From NCBI GenBank assembly GCA_037447655.1, contig JBBHKE010002686.1, positions 43,316 to 107,315 of the forward strand: DNA of 64,000 nucleotides, written 5' to 3'. Source of the DNA: Zygnema cylindricum (Eukaryota > Streptophyta > Zygnematophyceae > Zygnematales > Zygnemataceae). Below, one piece after another: positions 44,590 through 56,616 of the stretch. A model generated the notes under the pieces. The model was not told the DNA's origin, made no database searches, and saw only the letters and a program-made list of their open reading frames with translations. Position numbers and translations under genes: made by a program. Each line of letters opens with the position of its first letter. Within the stretch, counting starts at the first letter, position 1.

Positions 44590-44692
44590 TTTTTTAAATA
44601 GTGTGGATAATTATATTTGAGAATAAAAACAAAAAAAAGCGGGACGGGATTAGCGTACACGACGCTAATAGCGATTGGCGGTGTACTGTACT
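44590..44692. mobile_element. Terminal part of a second 43026-type element
   Basis: GCGGGACGGGATTAGCGTAC, then ACGCTAATAGCGATTGGCGG, matches the reverse complement of the left end at 43026. Its other end is not identified. Confidence 0.6.
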
Positions 44693-44699
44693 TCTAATG

Positions 44700-45270
44700 T
44701 ATATGTAAATATAGGTGAAATGAGAGGTGTGATTAATTCGCTAATTTCAGAACAAGGAAATATACTTCAACAGTATCAACTGATCCTCATGTAAATGTAA
44801 CAAACCCGGCACATTTGCTTGACTAGAAATAGTGTAACTAAATAACATTCGTTTCAATTTGAGAGTTCCTGGTTACAAGAATAGATACCAACAAGAATCC
44901 TCAAACAAAACAAAACAAAAACGGGGAAAAAAAGGGGTCACACAAACCAATTCATTTGCAAACGAGCATATATCGCAAATTCACCAAAAAAAAATAAAAA
45001 ATGAATACGACAAACTCAACTTGGGACCTTTCACCTAAACTCAGAATGGGTATGCATATAAGACAAAAACATAACTCGACAAACGACAAGAAAAACACAC
45101 AACGAAAAATACTTTCAATTCACTTTGATTTCACACGCAATCCACAATGAAATCATCTCATTTTTTAAACCTTCTCGTACTTCTTTATTTCTTATCTTGA
45201 GGTTCTCTCTTTTTAAATCATCTCAATTTTTAAACCATCTCGTACTTCTTTATCTCTTATCTTGAGGTTC
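44700..45270. other. Region downstream of the TOUGH-like gene
   Basis: AT-rich, presumably its 3' UTR and flank. It contains an imperfect tandem repeat of about 60 bp (CTTATCTTGAGGTTCTCTCT at 45192 and again at 45257); the second unit overlaps the last coding exon. Confidence 0.5.
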
Positions 45271-45276
45271 TCTCTT

Positions 45277-45309
45277 TCATTCAGATTTCTTCTTGTACTT
45301 GTGACGGTC
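45277..45309 (-). CDS. TGH: TGH-like last coding exon
   Basis: Codes [10 protein letters not shown] and stop TGA. Acceptor TTCAGCAG. Joined in phase 0 to the donor GAG|GTAAGG at 45543. Supported by the basic C-terminus typical of the family. Confidence 0.75.
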   Translation of the reverse strand, partial: DRHKYKKKSE

Positions 45310-48300
45310 CTGCTGAACATAAACAGACAAAAAATAGTGCCCAAAACCCAGAGTAATATTGCATTATTACACAAGCATCGGTCCTTAACGGAAAAAAACA
45401 GTGGAACGAAACCTAAAAAAAACCAACGAAAGAAACGGAAACAAGAACATCGACTCTTCATTCATTTTCCTCCCACACAGACTCAGTTATTCATTTTACT
45501 TTCCCAGTCGAGAAATTTCAGAACCAATCAGAAAATCCTTACCTCCTTTATCCTTTCTTCTTTCTCCTTTCTTTTCCGCTCCGAGTGCCTTTCACGGCCA
45601 TCTTTTTTTCTCTCTCTATCATCTCGTTTAGTCCGTCTCTCCTCTCTCCTCCTCGCTTTCCTTTGCCTTCTTCTTCTCCTCTCTTCATCAGAACTCTCTC
45701 CTTCTTCCGAACTTAGTGATGCCTTCTTGTCCAGCCTCCCTCTCCCCTTCCTCTCTTCTCTCCTTTTCTTTTTTCTTCGCCTTCTCCGTCTTCTCTCTTC
45801 ATCTGAACTTTCCTCGGAACTCGATGAGTCCTCCTTTCCATCACTCTCTCTCTCCTCCTTGTCACTTTTGTCTCTATCCGTACCTCTCAATCCTTCAGCC
45901 ACCTTTCCCAAACTAACATCATTCCCCTCTCTTTGTCTCCTCTCTCCAAGAAGACACTGAGAATTATCTCCATTCCCAGGAGACACCTTTCTTTCAGCCA
46001 TGGATACTCTCTCCTCTCTCTCTCCTCTCTCGCGCTCTCTCCTCTCCTCTTTTCTGAACTCTGAGCTTCCTGACTCCATCGCTGACTCTCTCCCTCCTCT
46101 CTGATTCTCAAGCTGTGGGGTTTTTGCCTTTGTCAAAATACCAACAGGTGGGACTGTCAATATATCGACAGCAGGGACTTCCGGTACTTCCAGACCCAAT
46201 TCAGATCCAAGAGCCTCTAAGAAATCATTAGCTTCTAATCTGTTTAACGCTTTTTCGGCTGCTTGTGAAGCCCTGATTTTCCCATCATTTAATAAAACCC
46301 CTCTTTGCCTTCCTTCTTGTTGACCTCCTTCCGGCTTTTTTATTTTCTCCTTCTCCTTCTCATTCACTTCTTCCTCCTCGGACGACTCATCTGAAAATAT
46401 TGCCTGTGATAAAACATAAAGACCCACCAAAAACATAACATAAAGACCCACCAAAAACATTAATGAATAACCACCCTTAAGCGTTAAAATGAAGGCACGT
46501 GAATAACTCGAAATTATATGAGGAGCTTCTCACCTTAAACAAGTCAATTGGCTTCTCCAAAATGAGTTCCTCTGGCTTCTCTTTCTCTGCCTCTCTCTCA
46601 TTTGATCCTCTTCTCCCACCATCCAAACCCTCCTGTTTGATCGGCTCTCCGGGCAGCTGCATAAATTTTTCTGGTGTGGGATGAGAAGTTTTCTCAGGCC
46701 CTTCCGAACTGCCCGGGAAACTTTGGAGCAACGGAATCTCGGACATAGAAAGGAAGAGAGATGCCGTTCGACTTTCGGGCTTTGGTGCAGGAGGTTCCTG
46801 CAAAATAAGATAGAAAAAAACAAATTAAATAAATTAATGAATAAATAAATAAACGAAGAATCCAGACCATGTATGAAAAACACCACCATTGTCTGGTTCA
46901 GTATCCAGATTTAAATCCAAAAGTCAGAAAAAAACATTGTCGCATTCATTTCGACCATACCCCAAAAACTAGCCAAAACAACCCAAAACAATCCACGTAA
47001 ATTGTGAAACATTCACCCTCCTCCCTCCTCCCTCTCCCATATCTCCCCTCGTCACCCTCCCCCTCTTCCACGCTTTCTCCCTCTCCCGTCTCCCATTCCA
47101 GTATTGGAATTCCCTATTAAAACTTATACCGAATTGGACCTCTATTTTGTTAGCCCTAATACTTCATTTACCGGTATTCACTCGCTCATTCTTTTGCATA
47201 CATACCTTTGGTAGTGTGAATACATTGTTGCACCTAAATGCTTTTTACCTCCACAGCAACAGACCTCTTTCTAGTGCCGGTTACCAATATTAGTCACACC
47301 ATTAATGTTAGTGTTATTATTAATTATTATTAATGCTTAGTGCGACTTTTTTCATCCGCTTATGCAGCTGCTCGGTTCAAGTTCTTTCTTTAACTTCACT
47401 ATACAGACCCATTGTCTTCTTGTTCTAGTTTACTTGAACTACTTCGACAAACTCTCTCTCTCTCTTGCCACTTGATTTTTTTTGTCTCTTCCATTTGTTT
47501 TCCTTGTCTTTGGCCTTCTCTCTATTTTGGCCTTTTTCCCGTAGTCCATACTTCGGCCATCCTCATGGCCTTCAATCCTATATCCAGGAGATTCGTCTTT
47601 TACAAAGAAGTGAAAAACCTCTCCCTCTCTCTCCTCTGCTAACTCTCCTGTCTTTCCCTCTCTCTCTCTCCTCATACAAATCCTTTTCCCCTGATTGCAT
47701 CTCCCTCATCAAACCCTCCTCCTCCTCCCCCTCCCCTCCCCCCCCCCCTCCCCTCCCCCTCTCCCTCTCCCTCTCCCTCTCCCTCTCTCTCTTCCCCATT
47801 CTAGAATATACAGCCCCATATTAATAAGCTCACCTTTCCTGCAAAAGGATCGGGGATATTGAATCGTTTACAAAGGAGAGGAGCTGGTCTCCAAGGTTCC
47901 TCTTCCCTCCTCGGAACCTTGGGATAAGAAGTAGAAGTAGCTGAAGGCTGTTTTTGAAGTTGCTCTACCGAAGCAATACCTCCCTGTAAGAAAAACCAGA
48001 GGACGATATTTAGTGTGGTCCACCTTGTTGAAAAGAAAAGGTAAAACTAGAGGTTTTAAAAACTGTGAAGCGAGATCTCCTTGTGTTAAACAACAAATAA
48101 ATGGATAATGCCCACCTTAATTAGTGTGTTTCACTGCTTTTAGATGAGTGTTGAATTGGAGTGTTTCTCATAGTTGAAAATGAGGGCATATAATTTGAAC
48201 TTTTACTAAATTGCGGTTTCATGAGGACAAACGGGAAAACAATTTATACGGAATTTCTAAGTATAATGAGGGTAAACCACATTCCTACTGAAGTTAAAAT

Positions 48301-51300
48301 CAAATTAAAAAGTATTAATCATCCTAATTTTGTTCAGTTTAGACCAAATAGTGTCAGTGAATTTGATTAATACAGAACAAGGCTCAAATGTGGATTGAAA
48401 CTGGAATTGGAAAATCATCCCACATTAATGTGGACCAAAATTATCGTAAACATGAAAAACAAAGTTGTTAACAACGCCACACTAATTTTTGTGAATGCTT
48501 TTCCGTGGATCAACATGGTTGACACATTTGCGAACTGGGGCAACAAAAGCCACACTAAATTTGAAGTGTATCTAGAAAAGCAAAAGTGAAGATGAAAGGG
48601 ATTTCTTCCAGCCGATAAACTTTTTCAATTTTAGAATATACGGACTTCGTAGAGTGGGTTTTTGAATATATTATAAATACAGACCCTGCCAAAGTGTCCC
48701 CGAATGCTATAATTGTTACAAGTGGATAAAATAGTACAAGATGGGCAGGCCCCTTTAGACTGGAATTTTTTAAATTCTACAAATAAATAAACAATTTTAT
48801 TCACTCGCAAAGTTAACACTGTTAAACATGAACACAAAATAATAAAAAGTTAGCCTATCCACCTCAGCTGGTTCCATAATAACCTGTTTTCTAAAGGTTA
48901 TTTTTCAAAAGATTTTAACTACTGTTTTATCACACAAGTTGTCAGCACGATTAAAAAGTTTATTACCTGAATAGAAATTCCTTCTGACCCTCCTGAAGTG
49001 AATCGACTTCCCATAATTGCTGCGAGTTCTCCTAATCTATCTCCCCAAAAACCCAACACACCCATCAGAATAGAAAAAACTAACTTATAAACTTACTTAT
49101 TAAAAAAATGATTGAGATTGCCTTTCCAAACTACTTGTTTGATAATCTAAAGACCCCAGAAAGAAGGTATATTACAATAAGTAAAAAATTAAGACAAATA
49201 ACGTAATTGACCTTTGAAGCCCTGAATCTTTTCTACTTTTCCTGTCTACGCTAAATATTACTGATCAGATTTTTCAATTTTTCGAATTCAACAGCCTAAA
49301 AGTTTTAAAATTTGCCCGACAAATAGGTCTCTAACCTTGTTTGTTTTGCAAGAGGATCCTCCTTGACGAGTCCTATGCCTGTAAAATTGTTCATATCCTG
49401 CAGAACAAAAAAACAAATCCAGAATAAATACAGAACAAAAGGGCATTAATGTAAAATAGCAGTGACAATGTTACAAGCACAACAGAAAAAAACATAAAAG
49501 ATAAAAAGCAAAAAGCATAAGGTAAAAAGCGACGCAAAATAGCAACAAACATGAAAACCAAACACAAAACAAACACAAAAAACAAAACCAAAAATAAAAA
49601 CAAAAACAAGGTAACAACGATAACACCAACGACATTGTTGGATAAAAAAACACGACAAACAGCAATAATAGAAACAACAATGACAACACCAGCAAGAACA
49701 CTAAACACCAAACATAACTTATTTTCACCTGTTGCTTTCCTCTCTCAAACTGGCTCGATAATTCGGCCTGGAGCCTCGTCTTATCCTCCATTCCAATTCC
49801 AGACTTTTGAAACTTGTCAGAAACCTCTTCCTTTCGGAGAGGTCTCTCTCCCAAAATTTCTCCTCTCCTTTCAGAATCTAATTTCTCATCGCGGTTTCTC
49901 TTTCTACTTCCTCCGTCCTCCCTCCCTTCTCCTCCTTGACTATTAAAAGCAATTCCTTGTTCTTTCTGTTGTTTCTCTCTGAGCTCCCAAAGTTTGCGGT
50001 TATAATACTCGATCCCAGGTCCTCCAAAAAGGAAACTAAATAAAGGATTGTCAAGGTTCTTTTCACGGACTAAATCTTCAAATTTTTGACCTCCTCGAGC
50101 TACAAAAGTTGCTAAACCCTCAATTGCAGAACGGAGACTGGGGTCAGTTACAGGAGGAACTTTGTCAGGAATAGGTCTAGAAAGAAACTTTCCATAAGAG
50201 TCCAAAACAATACTTGCAAAGCGATGATTTGGTAGAAAATCTTGTGGAATTACAGGAGGTGGAAACCTGCAAAGATGCAAATATGCATGTCAAAATAATG
50301 TGGTAATCTTAAACCCATTATCTGCTACTAACTTCTACCAAAATTACAAAGATTAGACTATACTATTGTCATCGACTATTATATGCAATAGTATAGCACT
50401 AGAATACATACATTATATATATGAATGCAAAATGGAATATGATAAAATCGGCAATTTTCCTCATCTTCAAGCACAAATTATCCCCATATGTCAGGAGGTG
50501 GTCTATAATATTATTATTGCATTCAATGTACCATGGTATTTTTCATCTAATTTATATTTACGGGATTTAAATATTCAACATAGTACTAACCAAAATCGTA
50601 TGCAACGGCTCCTAGCACCATTCCTTCCTTTGAACCCAATAGAAACGTAAAATCTTTGGAACGTTTCGCAAATAGTGACCAGCCTTGGGTGATTAAAAGT
50701 CATTTAATAAGACATGAGAGACAAAAAAGGAGGGGGAGAGGGAGGGGGAGGAGAGAGGGAGGGGGAGGAAGAGAAAGAGGAGGGAGAGGGAGAGGGAGAG
50801 GAAAGCGAAAAGAAGCACGGTATGTATCAAAAACCGAAAAAGCAGCGAAATACACCGAAGGATTCCCTTCTTTTTCGGACGACGAGCGACAAAGGAGAGG
50901 GAGATAGTGTGCTACACCCCCTCTAAATAACGAGACCGTAGTCCGGAGGGAGGGACACTCATACCATGCTTTGATTTGTTGGACTTGTCTGCTAAGGCTA
51001 CCTACCTTCAATAAGAGCATCAACAAAAATGGATCGATACTTTTATACAAAAGTGGGTCGGCTTGACAGTCGCTATTCTTCTGCATATGGCGATACCACA
51101 GCATAACAAAGCCAAAAGTAGTGCTACCAGTTTGGTCCCGTGATTCCGCTACTTATGTATGGTTTGCAAAGCTTAGCTTTACAAAGCGATAGTGAACTTA
51201 GGTGCTTGCGAATGTTATTTACTACCGCCAGAAGAGTGCAGTGGCAGTAGAGGGAGAGGGAGAGGGAGAGGGAGAAAGAGAGGAAGAAGGAGAGCCCTAC

Positions 51301-54300
51301 TAACCACTTCATGTCATCCTCAGCCATCGATCCGGGCTTGAAACCGGGCAATGACTGGCTCGCTAATCTCTTCACTTGAAATGGCTGGGAAGTCTGAGAC
51401 TGGAGGAGAAACTTATTTGCCCTTTTCTTACCATCCAAAGGTGCCTCATCTTCATCCGAAGCAACCATGGCAGTTGGCACGTCTGCAGAAGTAGAAATAT
51501 ATGAGTTACTATTAGTACAGATCTTGTGAAAGTTCAAGAATAAGTGCATTTAGGCGAGAGTGAGAGCGGTGTGGGAGTGAGAGTGCAAGAGTCAGAGACT
51601 GAGTGTAAGAATGAGAGACAGAGTAAGAGCGCAAGAGTTAGAGACTGAGTGAGAGTGCGAAAGTGAGAGTGCAAGAGTTAGAGATTGAGCGTGCAAAGTT
51701 AGAGACACTGTAAAAGTGAGAGACAGAGTGAGAGTGCGAGAGTGAGAGTGCATGAGTTAGAGAGAGTGAGGGTGCAAGTGCAAGTTAAGGTGAGGCAAAC
51801 GGCGAAGCAAAAACAGAAGCAGAAAGACAGAATTGGAAGAAAACTAGTACACTAAGCATGAATATCGATAGAAAATAAACAAATGACTTTAGAATGTAAG
51901 CAAAAGTGTTACAAGTCTCACTTATGCATAGGTTGCAAGCAGTTATACACCTACGGAAGGCGTTACCAGTAGCTTAGCCATGAATATGACCATGACCATG
52001 AAAATATATTTAAAAACTTCTCAAACAACAGTAAAAACAAAAGTTTAAACTGAATAAGGGACAGAGTGATCTTAACAATTATTTGTTCATTTCTCCAATC
52101 ATTTCAGTTCTATTCAATTATTACATCCACTATTGGATTCTAAAATACTCACTTTCCAAGAAAAATGGTTCATTAAAAAACACTCTTGAACTGCTAGAAG
52201 CTAAGAAAAAAATGCACTTTCAAATTAAAAAAAAAAAACTAAAAGAAAAAAAAATATACCAATCACGAAAAAATCAAAAAAAGGTAAGAAAATCTTCGAA
52301 TTGACACTGAGAGGGTATAAATAAACTAACCTTGAGCATAAATGTCCTCGTCTTCTTCCCCTACCTCCTCCAAAGAACCAATTCCAAATCCCATTGCCAT
52401 AGTTCCAGCTCTCGGTCTAAAGAGACTCCCTTTACCCACATTTGAATTCCTTGCAAAAGAAAGTTCCTCTGACTTATTTACATTACGACGTGCCTCTGAA
52501 AAAAATACAAAATTGGTCTAATCAGTAAAAAAAATTACTTTAAAACAGATGAATAACCAGGTTTTTAAATGCAGAAAAAGCAACTATAGAATCCATTTTG
52601 AGAAAACAAGAAACTTAGAAACAACTACAGCTATGACCTCAACCGTGTCAGTTAAATCACACCTCCCCAAAAAACGTCATCAAAAATAGGTCCTACATGG
52701 TCAAAAACTGTTTATAGCACCAAAAAAAAAATATTACAATTCATTTTAAAACACAACACTTAAGCCTAACGTTTGATTTCCGCAAAACTGCAACTAGAAA
52801 TCAAGTAACAACGATCTTTATCGAATTTCAGATGACAAAAAATTAGAAAATCAATATATGCAGTGCCAGTATTCAATCAGAATTTGAAAGCAAAATCGAA
52901 ATTGAAGCTAAAAAAAAAAAACTGGAACTTCACCAAATAGAAAAGATTTGACCTGCAAACTCAGGAGCGTGCTTATATGGGTCAAATCCGAGCCCGTAAA
53001 AATCTGTCTTTGGGCGAATTACAATAACCGGTATAGTGGAAGGGCCTTCCTCCTCTTCATCCTCTTCCTCCTTCAATAGACCTTCTCCTCCTCCTCCCTC
53101 TTCAAAAACATCTTCACTCAGCTTAACATTTTGCAGAGGCTTCATTTCAGGTGGCAATTCTACAGTATACACTTTCCTTTTAGCCTTCTGCGACCTCTCT
53201 CCTTCCTCCTCTTTATCCTTTCCGGAAAGTACGTCATTTCCAGAGGTAGAGAGAGCAATCATCGCTTTCCGAGCCTCCCTCAGAACCTTCCCGGAAGCTG
53301 CCTCATTGGCAGGTCCCATTGACCTTCCCGGACGCCAACCCATTTTCCGAAGCAGCTTTACGCCTGAAATAAAAACCAAAAGATATTTTTACAGAAATTG
53401 TTTGGGATTTGATTTAATCACAAAATCTCACTCCTGAACAAGTCCCTTGTCTTGTTCAATCTATTTAAAAAAGTGGGACAAGTTAGATATCAGATCAGAC
53501 CAATGATCCACATGATTTGCACAAAGTGTCGAGGGAATCGAAACATGAGATATAAAGTCCAGTGAAGAATTTGACATTTTTGAATTTCAACTGATTGAAA
53601 ATTTCAGAACCTGCCACAACCTTTCTTCTCCCAGGACTGAAGTGTCATGGCATCGTTATATACGGCCCAATACCACAATTAGAATGGATTAAGCATTTAA
53701 GCTTAGGCCGACTATGCCACCCTCTCCTGAATGGAAATAGTTCAAAAAAAGGTAATACTCACCAAGATGTTGTACTACGGGAAGAATTATCTCATCCGGA
53801 GCCGACCCAGGAATAGCCCTTTCTCCTCCAAAAGCTTCCTTTTGAGTTTCGTTTTGAGCTTGTTTTTGAGCTAGAGCACTTGCAGTTGAACCAAAAGTGT
53901 CCAAATTTTCAGCAGTGGTTAAAGCATTTGCATCGACGTCAGCTTTTTCGTCTTCATCCATAAAGTCGTATGCTGACTGTGCCTTTTGTTCAGCTCTGTT
54001 GGTTCGAGTCGACACAAAGGTTGACGGAGTCCATCCTGACAAAGGAAAATAAGACAAAATGGAACAAATAAGGGACACTCCACTATAAATAATTGAATGG
54101 ATAGAACACTTTGTCAAAGGAGTTCTGCATAACTCTCGCCATTCCTCCCCCTCCTCTTTTTTGAATTTGCTCTCTCACATTCCCACTCATTCTCCCTCTC
54201 CCTCACTCCCTCTCTCCGTTCCTTCCACGGACCTTCGACCGGGTGAACCAGAAATGACCTGAAGCCTTAGTTTAAATGTACCGAGGACATGGTCTACAAC

Positions 54301-55133
54301 ATCTACGTACAAATAAAGATGGGTTTCCTAACCAGCATTAGAGAAAACAGGGGTTATGCCATTTTCATGTCACATTGTTTCTTCATATAAAGCTCAGTGG
54401 ACAGGTCAAATTAACATTTGTACCCCTCAAAAAGAGCTTATAAAACCTTGCCCTTCTATGTTGGTTTGCACATTATTCTCAACAGATCACTTGCTTGCTT
54501 TTGGAGGGAGTGGAGGAGGGTGAGGAAGAGAGAAAGAAAGAAAAGAACAATTTACATTTATCATTGCTTTTTCAAGAAATAAAAAAGATCTTGCAATTGT
54601 ACCATTATTTTCAGTTTTAGTAATAAAAAACCTCTCATCGTTGCATAGTGTTTTCACAAATTTCAGCAAGTGAAAATTGAATGGGTTCTGTAAGAATGAA
54701 TAGAGAGGGAGTGGGAAGGGGAGAGGAAGCTGACGGGGGGTGAGAGAGAGAGGGGGGAGAGTGATAGGAGAGGGGGGGAGGAGGGCATATTGATAAGTAC
54801 GAATTTAATGTTAACTTCAATCTCGGGTGGACCAAAAGCATCATGTGACATCAAGCCACAACTGGTGCCAATCAGACATTCAAGATCCAAATTTTAGTGT
54901 ATATTATTTTGAATTTGATAACACACTAAGGACAAGTTTGACTTCCGCAGTTCAGTGCTGGTCAAAAAGGTTTTTGGAGATTGTAGGACAAAAATCCCCA
55001 AAAAAAACATCATCAAAAAGAGTTACTAAAGTTGCGACTGACCTTCCTTTGATCCGACGGAATTAAAATATCCCGCAGAAAATCCACCCGTGAATGCTCC
55101 ATGAAACCGTCGACGACCCTCGTCATCCGTTAC
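45277..55133 (-). CDS. TGH: TOUGH / GPATCH1-like G-patch and SURP protein, 5' end missing
   Basis: Twelve coding exons on minus, phases consistent at every junction: 55133-55043, 54035-53763, 53363-52953, 52495-52331, 51482-51305, 50266-49729, 49397-49336, 49036-48967, 47983-47834, 46797-46534, 46403-45543, 45309-45277 (1031 codons plus stop). Domain order is as in plant TOUGH and animal GPATCH1: [18 protein letters not shown] and [18 protein letters not shown] (conserved N-terminal domain), [17 protein letters not shown] (G-patch), [15 protein letters not shown], a SURP-like segment, [45 protein letters not shown], and an Arg/Ser/Glu/Lys-rich tail. The family acts in the nucleus on RNA processing (splicing, and microRNA biogenesis in Arabidopsis). 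The exon or exons coding the first roughly 20-45 residues were not found upstream. Confidence 0.92.
45543..46403 (-). CDS. TGH: TGH-like charged C-terminal exon
   Basis: Begins [12 protein letters not shown], then [20 protein letters not shown], both family signatures, followed by long runs such as [20 protein letters not shown], the RS/RE-like tail. The acceptor is preceded by a 24-bp perfect tandem duplication (46413-46460). Confidence 0.9.
46534..46797 (-). CDS. TGH: TGH-like exon ending KPIDLFK
   Basis: Acceptor TTTTGCAG|GAACC, donor [24 protein letters not shown] at the start and EKPIDLFK at the end match the family just before AIFSD. Confidence 0.88.
47000..47800. repeat. CT-rich arrays in a TGH-like intron
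   Basis: CTCCCTCCTCCCTCTCCC-type sequence at 47013-47095, and CCCTCTCCCT arrays including a C run at 47660-47800. The rest of the intron holds no recognised exon. Confidence 0.85.
47834..47983 (-). CDS. TGH: TGH-like exon with [17 protein letters not shown]
   Basis: 50 codons, phase 0 both sides (acceptor TTCTTACAG, donor AAAG|GTGAGC). The Trp-Pro-Leu-Cys-Lys-Arg-Phe block is one of the most conserved parts of TOUGH/GPATCH1. Confidence 0.92.
49729..50266 (-). CDS. TGH: TGH-like SURP-domain exon
   Basis: Codes [14 protein letters not shown], then the SURP-like region [20 protein letters not shown] and [20 protein letters not shown]. The first base completes a Trp codon from the previous exon. 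Donor CAACAG|GTGAAA. Confidence 0.9.
50728..50815. repeat. GA-rich array in a TGH-like intron
   Basis: GGGAGAGGGAGGGGGAGGAG-type purine run on plus. The surrounding intron (49.7-51.3 kb gaps between exons) has no recognised gene. A shorter GGGAGA run is at 51248-51294. Confidence 0.85.
51553..51790. repeat. Degenerate GAGAGTGCAAGAGTTAGAGA repeat
   Basis: Imperfect units of about 20-30 bp (GAGAGTGCAAGAGT, TAGAGACTGAGTG) in the intron between TGH-like exons 51482 and 52331. Confidence 0.75.
52953..53363 (-). CDS. TGH: TGH-like G-patch exon
   Basis: Opens with the G-patch [17 protein letters not shown], then a Glu/Lys-rich linker, and ends [16 protein letters not shown]. Acceptor TTATTTCAG, donor GCAG|GTCAAA. 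Confidence 0.93.
54700..54790. repeat. GA-rich array in a TGH-like intron
   Basis: GAGAGAGAGGGGGGAGAGTG-type purine run on plus. Confidence 0.8.
55043..55133 (-). CDS. TGH: TGH-like exon with [18 protein letters not shown]
   Basis: Acceptor GACCTCAG|GTAACG, donor GGAAG|GTCAGT. Codes [20 protein letters not shown] and on to GSKEG, which joins WTPSTF of the next exon. The reading starts in phase 0, so the missing upstream exon must end on a codon boundary. Confidence 0.92.
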
Positions 55134-55139
55134 CTGAGG

Positions 55140-56130
55140 TCACCGTTACAAATTTTAGGATTTGCTTTTTTCCTGTCGGTTTAAAAGTTTTTTTAATATT
55201 TTCTAAGGTTGCATGCAATGTCTTGTGAAGGTTGACAAATTCTTTTCCAGCTTCGCTATGGTTCTTGAAATTAAATCAGAAAAGGTTCCTGAAGTAGTTT
55301 TCTCTTTTGGTGAGAAAATTTCACATAGAGAGGTTTTGTGGTGGGCATTGTCCAAAAAATTCAGGTTTTCTTAATGATTTTTTTCTTAAAACATTTAATC
55401 AGTTTCAAGGAAAATTTGAAAGCACCTTTGGAATCTCTATATTGAGATTTTTGTCGTGCTTTAAAAAGGATCAACAAAGTTTTCCAAGATTTTCTATTAA
55501 CTTCCCGGAGTATGAAGGACTAAAAGCTAGATTATTGTCAGGAATCAAATTCAAGTTAAGGCAATCATATGGTTCACAAAGCCATTCCGACTTTAATAAA
55601 CAATTTGCCAAGGATTAATGAGATGTCAACAAACGGGGAGGGTATTACAAAAATTTGGGAGGCTATTACAGTACTTTATTTGTCCAAGTCAGTATAGTGA
55701 CGTGGCAAAACCATAGAATAAATGTGCAAAACAATTGAAAATGTTATATGTGGCTTCTCCATACTGTCTGCATAAATTACTTGAAAAAACCATAAAAATC
55801 CTAAAAAACCCTAAAAAATCACGCGTGTAAATGTAACCACAAATAGGGTTTCCTATTGCTTCGACATTTGAACTACGGACAAAATACCTGATGGCACGAT
55901 GCCATCACAGAATGACGCTAAAGCTATGGAAAGTCAGATGGTTATCTCCCTGTTTAGAGAAATAAATATGTTTTCGAGAATATCTTGTACACCAGTGTGT
56001 GTGAATGTTTGTATTTCTCCCTCTCCCTCTCCCTCTACCTCTCCCTCTCCCTCTCCCTATCCCTGTATAATAGCTTATGAGTTACATAATGTAATTTATT
56101 TATTTTAAGTAAAAACAAACCAAAGGAGTT
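55140..56130. other. Region upstream of the first recognised TGH-like exon
   Basis: Presumed intron. Plus-strand open pieces occur (65 codons from about 55217; 103 codons at 55307-55618), with no recognised domain. A CCCTCT microsatellite is at 56015-56065. I searched the minus strand for the family N-terminal FxGTP motif and did not find it. Confidence 0.4.
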
Positions 56131-56580
56131 GACGTGCAAAATTGGGTAGAGAGAGAGGAGGGAGCGAGGGAGGCGTGGTGAGAGAAGAGGGAGAAAGAGT
56201 GATAGGGGACGGTGGGATGGAGGGAGGACGGAAGGGTGGGAGGGGAGAGATGAAAGTATTCAAAGGCAAGAAGGAAGAGCGTAAAGAAGGGGGAGAAGGA
56301 ATAAAAGGGAAGAAAAAAAGTAGGAAATCAAGAAAAGGAGAAGGAATGGAGTGGAATCAAAAGAAGATTACAAAGAGGGAAATTAGGGAAAGAACAACAA
56401 AATCAAAACAAAGAGTGAACAAGGAATCATAGTAATCAAAGAGAATCAGGAGAAGTAGGCAAAATGAGAAAAATGGAAAAATGACAAAGTTTGGAAAAAG
56501 GGAAAGAAGGGAATGAAAGGAAGGAAATTAACGAGTAACAGGGGAAAGAAGGAAAAGATTGGAAGGAGGGAAAGTGGGGA
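56130..56580. repeat. Purine-rich degenerate array
   Basis: GGGAGG, GAAGAAGG and GGAAAGAAGG units on plus. A 96-codon Gly/Arg/Lys/Glu-rich frame here is a composition effect. Confidence 0.7.
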
Positions 56581-56616
56581 AGATTGGAACGAGAGGAAAG
56601 AAGTGGGAATTTGTAC

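Noticed and set aside
45262-45960. Plus-strand 232-codon frame rich in Ser, Leu and Phe
   Set aside because: Antisense of the Arg/Glu/Ser-rich tail of the TOUGH-like gene, which has consistent splicing and family motifs.
49471-49728. Hydrophobic extension after the SURP exon
   Set aside because: It is intron sequence read through the donor CAACAG|GTGAAA; the next exon continues in phase at 49397.
55307-55618. 103-codon plus-strand frame
   Set aside because: No recognised domain and no codon or splice context. A retroelement ORF1 relic is possible but unsupported.
56142-56432. 96-codon Gly/Arg/Glu/Lys frame
   Set aside because: Simple purine-rich sequence, no family features.
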